Positions 7,873 to 16,754 of a stretch of 64,000 nucleotides of DNA are shown in pieces. Where the stretch lies: contig JAZRVT010000015.1 in assembly GCA_045599325.1 (NCBI GenBank), positions 40,727-104,726 of the forward strand. Reading direction: 5' to 3'. The stretch is from Cacconaster sp045599325 (GTDB taxonomy: Bacteria > Bacteroidota > Bacteroidia > Bacteroidales > UBA932). The first letter of the stretch is position 1, and each line of letters begins with the position of its first letter. Under the pieces are notes generated by a model. The model ran no database searches, was not told the DNA's origin, and worked only from the letters and a program-made list of their open reading frames with translations. A program made the position numbers and the translations under genes.

Positions 7873-9897
7873 CTATCCGTTGACTATATTGTAGAATTCC
7901 TCTTCTGAAATCACTTTTATGCCGAGCTTTTCGGCCTTCTTCATCTTTTCGGGACCGCTTTTCTCACCTGCGAGCAGATAAGTGGTGTTTCCGCTGACGG
8001 AACCTGAGTTCCTGCCGCCGTGGGCTTCGATCAGCGCCTTCATCGCTTCGCGCGAGATGGAGAAGTTGCCTGAAATGACAATGGTGGCACCTGCAAGCCG
8101 GTCTGAAAGACGGGAGGCGGCACCTTCCGCAACTTTGAACTGCAGTCCGCAGCTGCGGAGCCGTTCCACGACATCCCTGCCTCTCTCGGAGGTGAAGAAG
8201 CTGCGGATTGACTGCGCCACTGCCGCCCCGATGTCCTCGATCTGAAGCAGTTCCTCCTCCGAAGCCTCCATCAGCGCCTCGACCGAACTGAAGCGGCGCG
8301 CGAGAGTCTTGGCTGTCTGCTCTCCTATATGTCTGATGCCGATGGCGTAGAGCACTCTTTCGAAAGGCACGCTGCGGCTCTTTTCCAGAGATGCCAGGAA
8401 GTTCTCAGCGGATTTCTCCTGCCAGCCCTCCAGAGTCATCAGCTGCTCCTTTGTCAGACTGTAGAGGTCCGGGATGTCGGAGACCAGCCCTTTGCTGACA
8501 AGCGCCTCGACCGTGGCGTCGCCTGCGAGGATGTCCATAGCCTTGCGGCTGCAGAAATGGATGAAGCGCCCCCTGATCTGCATCGGGCATCCGAACCGGT
8601 TAGGGCAGTAGTGCCTTGCCTCGTCAGCGTCCCTGACAAGCGGCGTCCCGCAGTCGGGACAGAATTCAGGGAATGCGGGAACTGATGCACCATCGGGCCG
8701 TCTGGACTTCTCCACGCCAGTGATCTTCGGAATGATTTCACCGCCCTTCTCGACATAGACCCAGTCGCCGATGCGGATGTCCAGCAGGTCCATCTGGTCC
8801 TTGTTATGGAGCGACGCCCGCTTGACGACAGTGCCTGATAGCGGCACCGGGTCGAGGTTCGCCACCGGAGTCAGCGCCCCCGTGCGGCCGACCTGGTAGT
8901 CGATGCTGCGCAGCTGCGTGAGTGCCTGCTCCGGGCGGAATTTCCAGGCGGTGGCCCATCTCGGGGACTTCGCTGTCATCCCCAGCTGCCGCTGGAGGTC
9001 AAGTTCGTTGACCTTGACCACTATTCCGTCGGTTGCGAAAGGAAGCTCCTTCCTTGCCGTGTTCCAATACTCAATGTAGCCTGTCACTTCGTCGGTGCCG
9101 GAGGCGATGCGGCTGTAGGAAGAGGTCGGAAGACCCCACGACGCTGCAGCGGCGATCGCTTCGGAGTGTGTCCTGAAAGGCAGGTTCTCGCCGAGCATAT
9201 GATAGAGTACGCAGTCGAGGCCGCGCTCCTTCATCTCTTCAGGGTTCTGGAGCTTCAGACTGCCGGAAGCTGCGTTGCGCGGGTTTGCGAAAGGCTCGTC
9301 GCCGGCCTCCGCGCGGGCGGCGTTCAGGCGCTCGAAAGAGTCGAAAGGCATATAGATCTCGCCCCTTATCTCGAATTCTTCCGGTATGTCGTCACCGTGG
9401 AGGGTGTGCGGGATGCTCTTGATGTGGACTACATTGCGCGACACGTCGTCGCCCTTGGTGCCGTCACCGCGGGTGAGTGCCCTGACCAGCTGTCCCTTCC
9501 TGTAAGTGAGGCATATTGCGGTGCCGTCGAATTTCAGCTCGCAGGAGAAGGTGCAGGCGCCGCCTGTCAGCCTGTATATCCTGTTGCTGAAGTCCTCCAG
9601 CTCCTCGAGGCTGTAGGTGTTGCCCAGAGAGAGCATCGGCCAGCGGTGGGCCACCTGGACGAAGTCGGATACCCCGCCTGAAGCAAGGTCGCTGCCCACG
9701 TGCTGCGTAGGGCTGTCGGCGGCCGCGAATTCAGGGAACATCCTCTCGAGCCCCTGGAGCTCGCCCATCAGCAGGTCGAATTCGAAGTCGCTGATGGAAG
9801 GGGAGTTCAGCACGTAATAGTTGCGGTTGTGCCTTTCGAGTTCCTGCCTGAGGAATCCGATTCTCTCCTTAGCCGCTGACTTTGAAATTTTTGCCAT
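7873..9897 (-). CDS. ligA: NAD-dependent DNA ligase LigA
   Basis: Essential bacterial ligase sealing nicks during replication and repair, using NAD as AMP donor. With the ATG at 9897 (MAKISKSAAK) the product is 674 aa, the normal family size. A longer in-frame reading would run into the tamL gene and adds unrelated residues. The Ia domain (RNYYVLNSPSISDFEFD) is followed by the adenylation motif LKFDG with Lys122, then the OB fold, a four-cysteine zinc finger (FCPDCGTPL...YCPNRFGC), helix-hairpin-helix repeats (LYAIGIRHIGEQTA) and a C-terminal BRCT domain (LAGATIVISGNFSISREAMK). It is separated by 25 nt from tamL. Confidence 0.97.
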   Translation of the reverse strand: MAKISKSAAKERIGFLRQELERHNRNYYVLNSPSISDFEFDLLMGELQGLERMFPEFAAADSPTQHVGSDLASGGVSDFVQVAHRWPMLSLGNTYSLEELEDFSNRIYRLTGGACTFSCELKFDGTAICLTYRKGQLVRALTRGDGTKGDDVSRNVVHIKSIPHTLHGDDIPEEFEIRGEIYMPFDSFERLNAARAEAGDEPFANPRNAASGSLKLQNPEEMKERGLDCVLYHMLGENLPFRTHSEAIAAAASWGLPTSSYSRIASGTDEVTGYIEYWNTARKELPFATDGIVVKVNELDLQRQLGMTAKSPRWATAWKFRPEQALTQLRSIDYQVGRTGALTPVANLDPVPLSGTVVKRASLHNKDQMDLLDIRIGDWVYVEKGGEIIPKITGVEKSRRPDGASVPAFPEFCPDCGTPLVRDADEARHYCPNRFGCPMQIRGRFIHFCSRKAMDILAGDATVEALVSKGLVSDIPDLYSLTKEQLMTLEGWQEKSAENFLASLEKSRSVPFERVLYAIGIRHIGEQTAKTLARRFSSVEALMEASEEELLQIEDIGAAVAQSIRSFFTSERGRDVVERLRSCGLQFKVAEGAASRLSDRLAGATIVISGNFSISREAMKALIEAHGGRNSGSVSGNTTYLLAGEKSGPEKMKKAEKLGIKVISEEEFYNIVNG

Positions 9898-9922
9898 ATG
9901 AACCTGCAAAGTTAATAATTCT

Positions 9923-12127
9923 TTAGAACGGATATCCGATGCCGAAGTGAAGCGCATAGCCGTCCTTCGCAAGCCATCCGGAAGGACCGCGCCATTTCTG
10001 TACAAGAGGGTCGTATGCCTTGAAGCCCAGGTCGAGCCTGATGAGGATGAGGTCGAAGTCAAGCCTTGCCCCGAGTCCCCAGTCGAGGGCGGAGGTCCTG
10101 AACATATCCTTGACGGAGAAGACGCCTCTGATGTCGCGTTCCCCGGCCTCGGACGACTGCCCGCTTATGTTCCAGATGTTGCCGGCATCTGCAAAGAGGC
10201 ATCCGTTGAGTTTCCAGACAATCGGGAACCTGAATTCGACATTGGCTTCGAGGTGCATGTCTCCTGACTGGTTGGCTATCGTGAAACTGCTGTCGCGCGG
10301 AGCCGACCCCGGACCCACTGACCTGGCGTGCCAGCCCCTCAGGCTGTTGGCGCCGCCAGCGTAGAAGAGCTGCTCGAAAGGCAGCGCCATCGAGTTGCCG
10401 TACGCATAGCCGAGGCCTGCAAGCGCCCTGGCGGCGAAACCGAACCGGTTGTCCTTGCCGAACCTGAGGGTGCGCACCGCCTGCAGCTCGCCCCTGGCAT
10501 ACTGTGAGTAAGGCAGCCCGAAGAGGGTCTTGCTGCCGTCCTCGCTCTCATTGTAGATGCCTGCACCGTTGAGTATGCTCATCAGGTTGCCGGCAATATT
10601 GACCTGGAGGCGTGTGTAGAAATATGAGGTTTTGGGGTTGATTGACGAGTTGGTGGTGTAGTAGAAGGAGCCGTTGCCTCCGAAGTCGATATGGCTGTTG
10701 AAGGAGTTCTTCAGGTACGGGTCGGTGATGCCGGAGAAGAAGGTGGAGTCCACCCTGCTGCTCACATAGCTGAGGCTTGCCGGATTCCACTGCGCATAGA
10801 ACCTCCTGCTGACATTCCAGCTGTAGCCGTATGAACCGTTGAAGATGGAACGGACATATTCGGCCCTGTTCTGGTAATTGTAGTTGACCTGTATGTCGGT
10901 GCGGGGAAGGTTGACGTTGTCGTGGAGCAGGAAGAATGACGGGGACCAGGGGATGCTCAGCCCGGAGGTCACGGAATATTCAGTGGCACGTGCCGGGTCG
11001 TGGAACTTGAACTGGAAGTTGCCGCGGAACCCTACCGAGAGCACCTCGCTTCCTCCGAAGATGTTCCTGTGGGTGTATGAGATTGCCGGAGCCACACCGA
11101 AGAAACCGGTGGAGTTGAATGAACCTTCGAGGTTGAGCTTGATTGCCTGGACTTTCGCCGGGGTGAGCAGGATGTGGCAGTCCACCTTGGAGGAGTCATC
11201 TTCCGACTGGCGCAGCATAACGTTGACAGAACTGAAGAGCGGGACACTCGTGAAGCGTTCGTAGGTGGTGTTGATGTCCTTCTCGCGGTAAAGGTCGCCA
11301 GGCTTGAGCTTGTTGAGACTGTTGATGAATCCGGGGCGCACCTTCATTCCTCTCTGTGGGGTGACGGCGACAGTCCCAAGGGTGTATTTGACGTGGGGCC
11401 TGGCATTGGTCTCCGACTCGTTGCGGGTGTAGTCCCTGATCTTTACGAAGAGGTCGGCCTGGCCGGGGACGCGGGTGGTGTCTGCATAATAGAAGAAATA
11501 GTTCTTCGAGAATCCCCAGTAACCGTTGTCCCTGAACATCTGAGCCAGGCGTTCGCTTTCGGTCTCAAGCGACTCCTGGGAGAGCCAGTCACCCTTGAAG
11601 ATAGTGAAATTCGCCGAGTCCGCCCTCATCAGGGCGGCCAGGTCCGGGTTCTCCACGAAGAAGTCTATGCTGTCCACAGGGTAGCGCTTGCCGAGAGTGA
11701 CATCATATTCCACAGAGGTCTTGCGCTCCTCAGTAGTCGTCCTGGATTCGATCCTGTTGAAATACCATCCCTGATACTCGAGGTGGCTCAGCATACTCTT
11801 GACGGATGCGTCGACGAGCGATGGGTCGTAGGCGACAGGCGCCTGGCCGAGCTTCTCGCAGAACCTGTCCCATCCGCTGGCAGTGCCGTTGCTCCAGTTG
11901 TAGACATAGAGGAACGGGTTCCAGTGGCCGATGAAGTAGTTGTTCGGCTTCTGCTTTATATAGGGCTCCAGGTTGGTGGGAGAGTATGTCCTGTCGTTTT
12001 CAATGGTGATCCTGTTGCTGTAGAGCAGGGTCTCGTCTTCCGCGAGGGTCGAGGTCGTGGAGCATCCCGCCGCCAGCAGCGCCAGCAGGAGCATCAGCAC
12101 CGTCAGAAGAGGCCACCTGGCTGTCAT
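9923..12127 (-). CDS. tamL: TamL-type lipidated BamA/TamA family outer-membrane protein
   Basis: A 734-aa outer-membrane protein of the Omp85 superfamily. The signal peptide ends in a lipobox (LLAAGC, Cys22), the hallmark of the Bacteroidota TamL variant of TamA. N-terminal POTRA-like domains span roughly 35-370 (LGKRYPVDSIDFFVENPD; YTLGTVAVTPQRGMKVR). The C-terminal half is a 16-strand barrel with GGANSLRGWHARSVGPGS, corresponding to the conserved L6-loop RGW/RGF motif, and it ends in an aromatic residue (IGYPF). TamL with TamB is thought to help transport lipids or insert outer-membrane proteins; no tamB lies next to it here. Its start overlaps the stop of the RNA methyltransferase gene (ATGA). 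Confidence 0.88.
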   Translation of the reverse strand: MTARWPLLTVLMLLLALLAAGCSTTSTLAEDETLLYSNRITIENDRTYSPTNLEPYIKQKPNNYFIGHWNPFLYVYNWSNGTASGWDRFCEKLGQAPVAYDPSLVDASVKSMLSHLEYQGWYFNRIESRTTTEERKTSVEYDVTLGKRYPVDSIDFFVENPDLAALMRADSANFTIFKGDWLSQESLETESERLAQMFRDNGYWGFSKNYFFYYADTTRVPGQADLFVKIRDYTRNESETNARPHVKYTLGTVAVTPQRGMKVRPGFINSLNKLKPGDLYREKDINTTYERFTSVPLFSSVNVMLRQSEDDSSKVDCHILLTPAKVQAIKLNLEGSFNSTGFFGVAPAISYTHRNIFGGSEVLSVGFRGNFQFKFHDPARATEYSVTSGLSIPWSPSFFLLHDNVNLPRTDIQVNYNYQNRAEYVRSIFNGSYGYSWNVSRRFYAQWNPASLSYVSSRVDSTFFSGITDPYLKNSFNSHIDFGGNGSFYYTTNSSINPKTSYFYTRLQVNIAGNLMSILNGAGIYNESEDGSKTLFGLPYSQYARGELQAVRTLRFGKDNRFGFAARALAGLGYAYGNSMALPFEQLFYAGGANSLRGWHARSVGPGSAPRDSSFTIANQSGDMHLEANVEFRFPIVWKLNGCLFADAGNIWNISGQSSEAGERDIRGVFSVKDMFRTSALDWGLGARLDFDLILIRLDLGFKAYDPLVQKWRGPSGWLAKDGYALHFGIGYPF

Positions 12128-12822
12128 AGTCCGCGCCTCCTTATCTCGCTGCAGGTGATTGCGGTGGCCACCGCTACATTCAGGGATTCGGAAGTCGGCC
12201 GTCCGCCGCAGAACGACGGTATTGTGACCCTGCTGGTCACAAGCGCCCCGACCTCTGGCGAGATGCCGTTGGATTCCGAGCCCATCACGATTATCGCATC
12301 AGCCGGGAGCTCCGCGCTGTAAATGTCAGTGCCGTTGAGGAATGTCCCGATCACAGGCCTGCCGGAACTGCGGATCTCGTCCGGAAGGCTGCAGTATCGC
12401 CAGCTGACGCGGAAGATGGCGCCCATCGTGGCCTGGACCACTTTCGGATTGTAGATGTCAACGGTGTCTTCCGATGCGATGATGCTCCTGATGCCGAACC
12501 AGTCCGCGAGGCGGATGATGGTGCCGACGTTCCCCGGGTCGCGGAGCGAGTCGAGAGCAAGCACAGGACCTTCGCACAGGGCCTCTGCCTGCCTCTTCTG
12601 CCGGATGACGGCAAGCACAGGGGAGGGGGAGGAGAGACTGGAGATGCGGGACATCGCCTCTTCGCCGATCTCGGATGTCCTGAACACCTTCACGACCTCG
12701 AAGCCGGAGGCAAGGGCCTCGGCGACAATTTTTTCGCCCTCGGCCACAAAAAGCCCTGACTCATCGCGGAACTTCTTCTGCGACAGTGACCTTATCTCCT
12801 TTATTTCGTTCTTTGAAATCAC
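12124..12822 (-). CDS. SpoU/TrmH-family RNA 2'-O-methyltransferase
   Basis: A 232-aa SPOUT-class methyltransferase that transfers methyl from SAM to a ribose 2'-OH in rRNA or tRNA. The N-terminal substrate-binding region (KKFRDESGLFVAEGEKIVAEA) matches the SpoU_sub_bind type. The three knot motifs are intact: LDSLRDPGNVGTIIR (motif 1, with catalytic Arg/Asn), VMGSESNGIS (motif 2) and IPSFCGGRPTSESLNVAVA (motif 3). The exact target nucleotide cannot be read from sequence. It directly abuts rfbB (1 nt) and overlaps tamL by 4 nt; this methyltransferase-TamL pairing recurs in Bacteroidota. Confidence 0.92.
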   Translation of the reverse strand: MISKNEIKEIRSLSQKKFRDESGLFVAEGEKIVAEALASGFEVVKVFRTSEIGEEAMSRISSLSSPSPVLAVIRQKRQAEALCEGPVLALDSLRDPGNVGTIIRLADWFGIRSIIASEDTVDIYNPKVVQATMGAIFRVSWRYCSLPDEIRSSGRPVIGTFLNGTDIYSAELPADAIIVMGSESNGISPEVGALVTSRVTIPSFCGGRPTSESLNVAVATAITCSEIRRRGL

Positions 12823-13890
12823 CTATCTGTTGGAATACATCTCTTCGTAATACTTCTCGTACTCTCCGCTTGTGATGTTGTCCATCCATTCCTGGTTGTC
12901 CAGATACCAGCGTACGGTCTTTTCGATACCCTCCTCGAACTGGAGTGAAGGCTCCCAGCCCAGCTCGTCCTTGAGCTTGCGGCTGTCGATGGCGTAGCGG
13001 AGGTCGTGTCCGGCGCGGTCTGTCACGAATGTGATGAGGTGGTCGCTGTATCCTTCAGGGTTGCCGAGGATCCTGTCCACTGTCTTGATGATCACCCTGA
13101 TGAGGTCGATGTTCTTCCACTCGTTGAATCCGCCTATGTTGTAGGTTTCGGCGATTCTGCCCTCGTGGAAGATGAGGTCGATGGCGCGTGCGTGGTCTTC
13201 GACGAAGAGCCAGTCGCGCACATTCTCACCCTTGCCGTAGACAGGCAGCGGCTTGCTGTGGCGGATATTGTTGATGAAGAGCGGGATGAGCTTCTCCGGG
13301 AACTGGTAAGGACCGTAGTTGTTGGAACAGTTCGTCACTATAGTCGGCATTCCGTAGGTGTCGTGGAAAGCGCGGACGAAATGGTCCGAGGCTGCCTTGG
13401 CTGCGCTGTACGGGCTGTGAGGCTGGTATTTTGTCTCCTCGGTGAAGAGTGTCCCGTCGAATTCGAGGGCGCCGTACACCTCGTCGGTGGAGATGTGGTA
13501 GAAGCGCTTGCCCTCCCATTTCTCCGGAAGTGACTCCCAATAGAGCTTTGCCGCCTGGAGCATGCTGAGGGTTCCCATCACATTGGTCCTTGCAAAGGTG
13601 AACGGGTCCTTGATGGAACGGTCGACGTGGCTCTCTGCAGCGAGGTGGATCACACCGTCGACCTTTTCCCTCTGCATAAGGGCATAGATAGTGTCGAAGT
13701 CACATATGTCCGCCTTCACGAAGGTGTAGTTAGGTCTGTCCTCTATGTCCTTGAGGTTCGCAAGATTGCCTGCATAGGTGAGATTGTCCACATTAATGAT
13801 GTGATAGTCAGGGTATTTGTTGACAAAGAGCCTGACCACGTGGGAGCCGATGAAGCCGGCTCCGCCGGTAATTATGATATTGCGTTTCAT
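12823..13890 (-). CDS. rfbB: dTDP-glucose 4,6-dehydratase
   Basis: Extended short-chain dehydrogenase of 355 aa making dTDP-4-keto-6-deoxyglucose from dTDP-glucose, the first committed step toward dTDP-L-rhamnose and related surface sugars. The NAD-binding motif GGAGFIGSH is at 9-17. The catalytic STDEVYG has Thr135, Asp136 and Glu137, and the YxxxK pair is Tyr161/Lys165. It is first in the long minus-strand run and has its own promoter box at 13917-13924. The partner genes rfbA, rfbC and rfbD are not adjacent, so the rest of the nucleotide-sugar pathway must lie elsewhere. Confidence 0.95.
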   Translation of the reverse strand: MKRNIIITGGAGFIGSHVVRLFVNKYPDYHIINVDNLTYAGNLANLKDIEDRPNYTFVKADICDFDTIYALMQREKVDGVIHLAAESHVDRSIKDPFTFARTNVMGTLSMLQAAKLYWESLPEKWEGKRFYHISTDEVYGALEFDGTLFTEETKYQPHSPYSAAKAASDHFVRAFHDTYGMPTIVTNCSNNYGPYQFPEKLIPLFINNIRHSKPLPVYGKGENVRDWLFVEDHARAIDLIFHEGRIAETYNIGGFNEWKNIDLIRVIIKTVDRILGNPEGYSDHLITFVTDRAGHDLRYAIDSRKLKDELGWEPSLQFEEGIEKTVRWYLDNQEWMDNITSGEYEKYYEEMYSNR

Positions 13891-13916
13891 AGTATGACGG
13901 ATTATGCTATAACTTA

Positions 13917-13924
13917 CAAATTTA
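13917..13924 (-). promoter_or_regulatory. Bacteroidota -7 promoter element for rfbB
   Basis: On the minus strand the sequence reads TAAATTTG, a full match to the TAnnTTTG -7 consensus. It ends 26 nt before the rfbB ATG, so the leader would be short. No convincing -33 TTTG is seen at the usual 19-21 nt spacing. Confidence 0.55.
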
Positions 13925-13980
13925 ACACTATTTTTTCATTGTTGGAAGCGGCCTCTGTTACAAAATTGGAATAAAAAGAG

Positions 13981-13988
13981 TACTTTTG
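13981..13988 (+). promoter_or_regulatory. -7 promoter element for the phosphofructokinase gene
   Basis: TACTTTTG matches TAnnTTTG. It lies 39 nt upstream of the ATG at 14028 within the 137-nt divergent region shared with rfbB. The -33 element is weak. Confidence 0.55.
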
Positions 13989-14027
13989 CGAATGTAAAAC
14001 CGGACAGAGACAATTATACCACATACA

Positions 14028-15260
14028 ATGAAAGATTCGATTATTATTTTGACAGGCGGCGGACCTGCTCCCGGAATGAACACAGTTGTAGGAACTATCA
14101 CCAAGGCATTCATTGCCAAGGGTTACAGAGTGCTCGGCCTTCACGGCGGATATCAGGGTCTCTTCTCGCCTGAAGCAAGATATGAGGAACTCGACTTCGT
14201 CAAGGCCGACTCCATCTTCAACCGGGGCGGTTCATATCTGATGATGAGCCGTTACAAACCGACTGCCGAGGATTTCGAGAAGAACTTCAACCTCAAACTT
14301 TTCACAGAGAACAATATCAAGCTCCTCGTCACAGTGGGCGGCGATGACACGGCATCCACGGCAAACCGCGTGTCAAAGTTCCTCGAGGCGAAGAACTACC
14401 CGATCCACAATATCCACGTTCCGAAGACCATCGACAATGACCTTCCTCTTCCGATGAACACTCCGACTTACGGTTTCAACTCAGCGAAGGCCGAGGGAAC
14501 CCGCATCGCGACCACCGTCTATGAGGATGCCCGCACCTCCGGCAACTGGTTCATCGTTTCAGCGATGGGACGCAGCGCAGGCCACCTTGCACTCGGCATC
14601 GGCGCATCCTGCCACTATCCGATGATCATCATCCCTGAGATGTTCAACAAGACAGAGATCAGCGTTGACAAGATCATCAACCTCTCCATCTCCGCAATCG
14701 TCAAGCGCAAGCTTATGGGCATCATCTACGGCGGCATCGTCGTTTCAGAGGGTGTCTTCCATATGCTCAGCGACGAGCAGCTCAAGGCAACAGGTGTCAA
14801 GTTCACCTACGACGAGCACGGCCACCCTGAACTCGGCAAGGTCTCCAAGGCACAGCTCTTCAACGACCTTCTCGAAATCAAGTTCAAGGAGCTCGGAATG
14901 AAGGTCAAGACCCGTCCTGTCGAGATCGGCTATGACATCCGCTGCCAGAGCCCTATCGCTTACGACCTCCTCTACTGCAGCCAGCTCGGCTTCGGAGTCT
15001 ACGAGCTCTTCGCAAAGGGCGAGACCGGATGTATGGTCTATGTGGACACTATGGGCACAATCAAGCCTCTCTACCTCAGGGACCTCCAGGACCCTGAGAC
15101 AGGCAAGATCCCACCGCGTCTCGTCGACATCGAAGGCGATATGGCACAGGGCATCTACAACCATATCGTCAACTACATCACTCCTGACGACTACGATGCT
15201 GCGGCCAAGTATCTGCCGAATCCGGAAGATTACGATTTCCGCAAGATTCTCAATTGGTAG
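14028..15260 (+). CDS. 6-phosphofructokinase, PPi-dependent type by motif
   Basis: Phosphorylates fructose 6-phosphate to fructose 1,6-bisphosphate; 410 aa, group-III-like PfkA family. N-terminal GGGPAPGMN (10-18) is the nucleotide/phosphoryl-donor loop. The diagnostic residues are GGDDT (Asp107) and PKTIDND (Lys133, catalytic Asp136). ATP enzymes carry Gly at both diagnostic positions (GGDG.., PGTIDND), whereas Asp plus Lys is the known signature of pyrophosphate-dependent enzymes. I therefore predict reversible PPi use (EC 2.7.1.90). Substrate-binding MGR (SAMGRSAGHLA) is intact. The gene has its own promoter and overlaps the downstream GH13 gene by 7 nt. Confidence 0.9.
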   Translation: MKDSIIILTGGGPAPGMNTVVGTITKAFIAKGYRVLGLHGGYQGLFSPEARYEELDFVKADSIFNRGGSYLMMSRYKPTAEDFEKNFNLKLFTENNIKLLVTVGGDDTASTANRVSKFLEAKNYPIHNIHVPKTIDNDLPLPMNTPTYGFNSAKAEGTRIATTVYEDARTSGNWFIVSAMGRSAGHLALGIGASCHYPMIIIPEMFNKTEISVDKIINLSISAIVKRKLMGIIYGGIVVSEGVFHMLSDEQLKATGVKFTYDEHGHPELGKVSKAQLFNDLLEIKFKELGMKVKTRPVEIGYDIRCQSPIAYDLLYCSQLGFGVYELFAKGETGCMVYVDTMGTIKPLYLRDLQDPETGKIPPRLVDIEGDMAQGIYNHIVNYITPDDYDAAAKYLPNPEDYDFRKILNW

Positions 15261-16741
15261 GGAAGACAGTCATATACCAGCTTCTTGTAAGAGCCTTCGG
15301 CAGCCGAAAGTGCACGCCCGGAGGCTCTTTCGAGGTTAATGGGAGCGGCCGCTTCGCTGACATCGGCGATGTGGAGCTCAAGCGCCTGAAGAAGCTCTCT
15401 GTGGGGGCTGTCTGGTACACTGGCGTCATCTCCCACGCGACAAAGACCCATTTCGACGGTGTCCCTGACTGCGACCCGTCGATTGTGAAGGGTGAGGCAG
15501 GCTCTCCGTATGCCATACGCGACTGGTTCGACGTGGACCCGGCTCTCGCCGAGGATCCGTTGCGGCGTATGGAGGAGTTCGAGGCCCTCGTCACCAGGAC
15601 CCACAATGCCGGGATGAAGGTGCTGATAGACTTCGTTCCGAACCACGTGTACCGGGAGTACAGCGGCTTCTTCAACGACAGCAATTACTATCTTCTGGAC
15701 GACAGTCTGCATCTGCCTGCCTCGCTGGGCTCAGGTTATGTGGAGAATCCCGCACGTGCGACAGGGAACAATGTGTTCCACGCCTGGCCGTCCGAGAACG
15801 ACTGGTACGAGACCGTCAAACTCAACTACGGCAGCCGGGGCACCTGGGACAAGATGCTTGAAGTGCTGCGTTTCTGGGTGGCGAAGGGGGTTGACGGATT
15901 CCGCTGTGATATGGTGGAATTTGTGCCGGCCGAGTTCTTCGCCTGGGCCATCGCCGAAGTCCGGCGTCAGGCACCTTATACTATGTTTGTGGCCGAGGTC
16001 TACGACAAGTCGAACTACCGCCGCTATGCGGATGCGGGTTTCGACCTGCTTTACGACAAGTCCGGCTTCTACGACACTCTGCGCGGCATAGTCGCAGGCA
16101 GCCTTCCTGCATCGGCCATCACCCGGCAGTGGCAGGAACTCGGCGATCTCCAGCCGAGGATGCTCAACTTCCTGGAGAACCACGACGAGCAGCGTGTTGC
16201 CTCCGGTTTCTTCGCCGGCAGCGGCAAGCGGGCCTTTGCCGCGCTTTCAGTCTCCCTGCTCTTCAATACCGCCCCGTTCCTTGTCTATTTCGGCCAGGAG
16301 TACGGAGAGAGAGGGATGGAGAGCGAAGGCTTCAGCGGTCCTGACGGCAGGACCTCCATTTTCGACTACTGCACTGTCCCTTCTCTGGTGCGCGCCCTGA
16401 ACGGAACTCTGACTGTGGACGAAACGGTGGTCTACAAGGAATACTGCAGGCTGATGAGGATTGCCACTGCGGATGCTCTCTTCTCTGAAGGAGCGACTTA
16501 CGACCTTATGTACGTCAATCCGCTTTCCGACCGCTTTGACCCTTCGAAGCAGTTCGCCTGGATGCGGTCCCACTCCGGCGCGGCCATGGTGGTGGTCGCC
16601 AATTTCTCTGACACGCCTGTTTCAGTCGAAGTATTCATCCCGCGGGCAGCTTTCGAATTCGCCGGCATAGATTCAGGCGACCGCACTGTCAAAGTGAAAA
16701 TCGGCCCGAACGACTATGCCCGGACCGATGTTTCCCGATAA
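15254..16741 (+). CDS. GH13 alpha-amylase family glycoside hydrolase, cytoplasmic
   Basis: A 495-aa alpha-amylase superfamily enzyme acting on alpha-glucans or related sugars. The (beta/alpha)8 motifs are present: DFVPNH (126-131), GFRCDM with nucleophile Asp219, VAEVYD with acid/base Glu248, and LENHDEQ with Asp311. A short C-terminal beta domain follows (MVVVANFSDTPVSVEVF). There is no signal peptide, so it works in the cytoplasm, consistent with coupling to glycolysis through the overlapping phosphofructokinase gene. The apparent start is TTG at 15254 (VGKTVIYQLLV follows), inside the last codons of that gene; no good upstream ATG is visible in this frame. Which linkage it cleaves or transfers is not decidable by eye. 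Confidence 0.88.
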   Translation: MVGKTVIYQLLVRAFGSRKCTPGGSFEVNGSGRFADIGDVELKRLKKLSVGAVWYTGVISHATKTHFDGVPDCDPSIVKGEAGSPYAIRDWFDVDPALAEDPLRRMEEFEALVTRTHNAGMKVLIDFVPNHVYREYSGFFNDSNYYLLDDSLHLPASLGSGYVENPARATGNNVFHAWPSENDWYETVKLNYGSRGTWDKMLEVLRFWVAKGVDGFRCDMVEFVPAEFFAWAIAEVRRQAPYTMFVAEVYDKSNYRRYADAGFDLLYDKSGFYDTLRGIVAGSLPASAITRQWQELGDLQPRMLNFLENHDEQRVASGFFAGSGKRAFAALSVSLLFNTAPFLVYFGQEYGERGMESEGFSGPDGRTSIFDYCTVPSLVRALNGTLTVDETVVYKEYCRLMRIATADALFSEGATYDLMYVNPLSDRFDPSKQFAWMRSHSGAAMVVVANFSDTPVSVEVFIPRAAFEFAGIDSGDRTVKVKIGPNDYARTDVSR

Positions 16742-16754
16742 ATAACTTTGAACG

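Noticed and set aside
9898..10062. Upstream extension of LigA to 10062
   Set aside because: It overlaps the 3' end of tamL in another frame and has no family similarity; 674 aa from 9897 is the normal ligase length.
11174..12322. A 382-codon open frame antisense to tamL and the RNA methyltransferase
   Set aside because: It spans two real genes on the opposite strand and has no recognisable domain.
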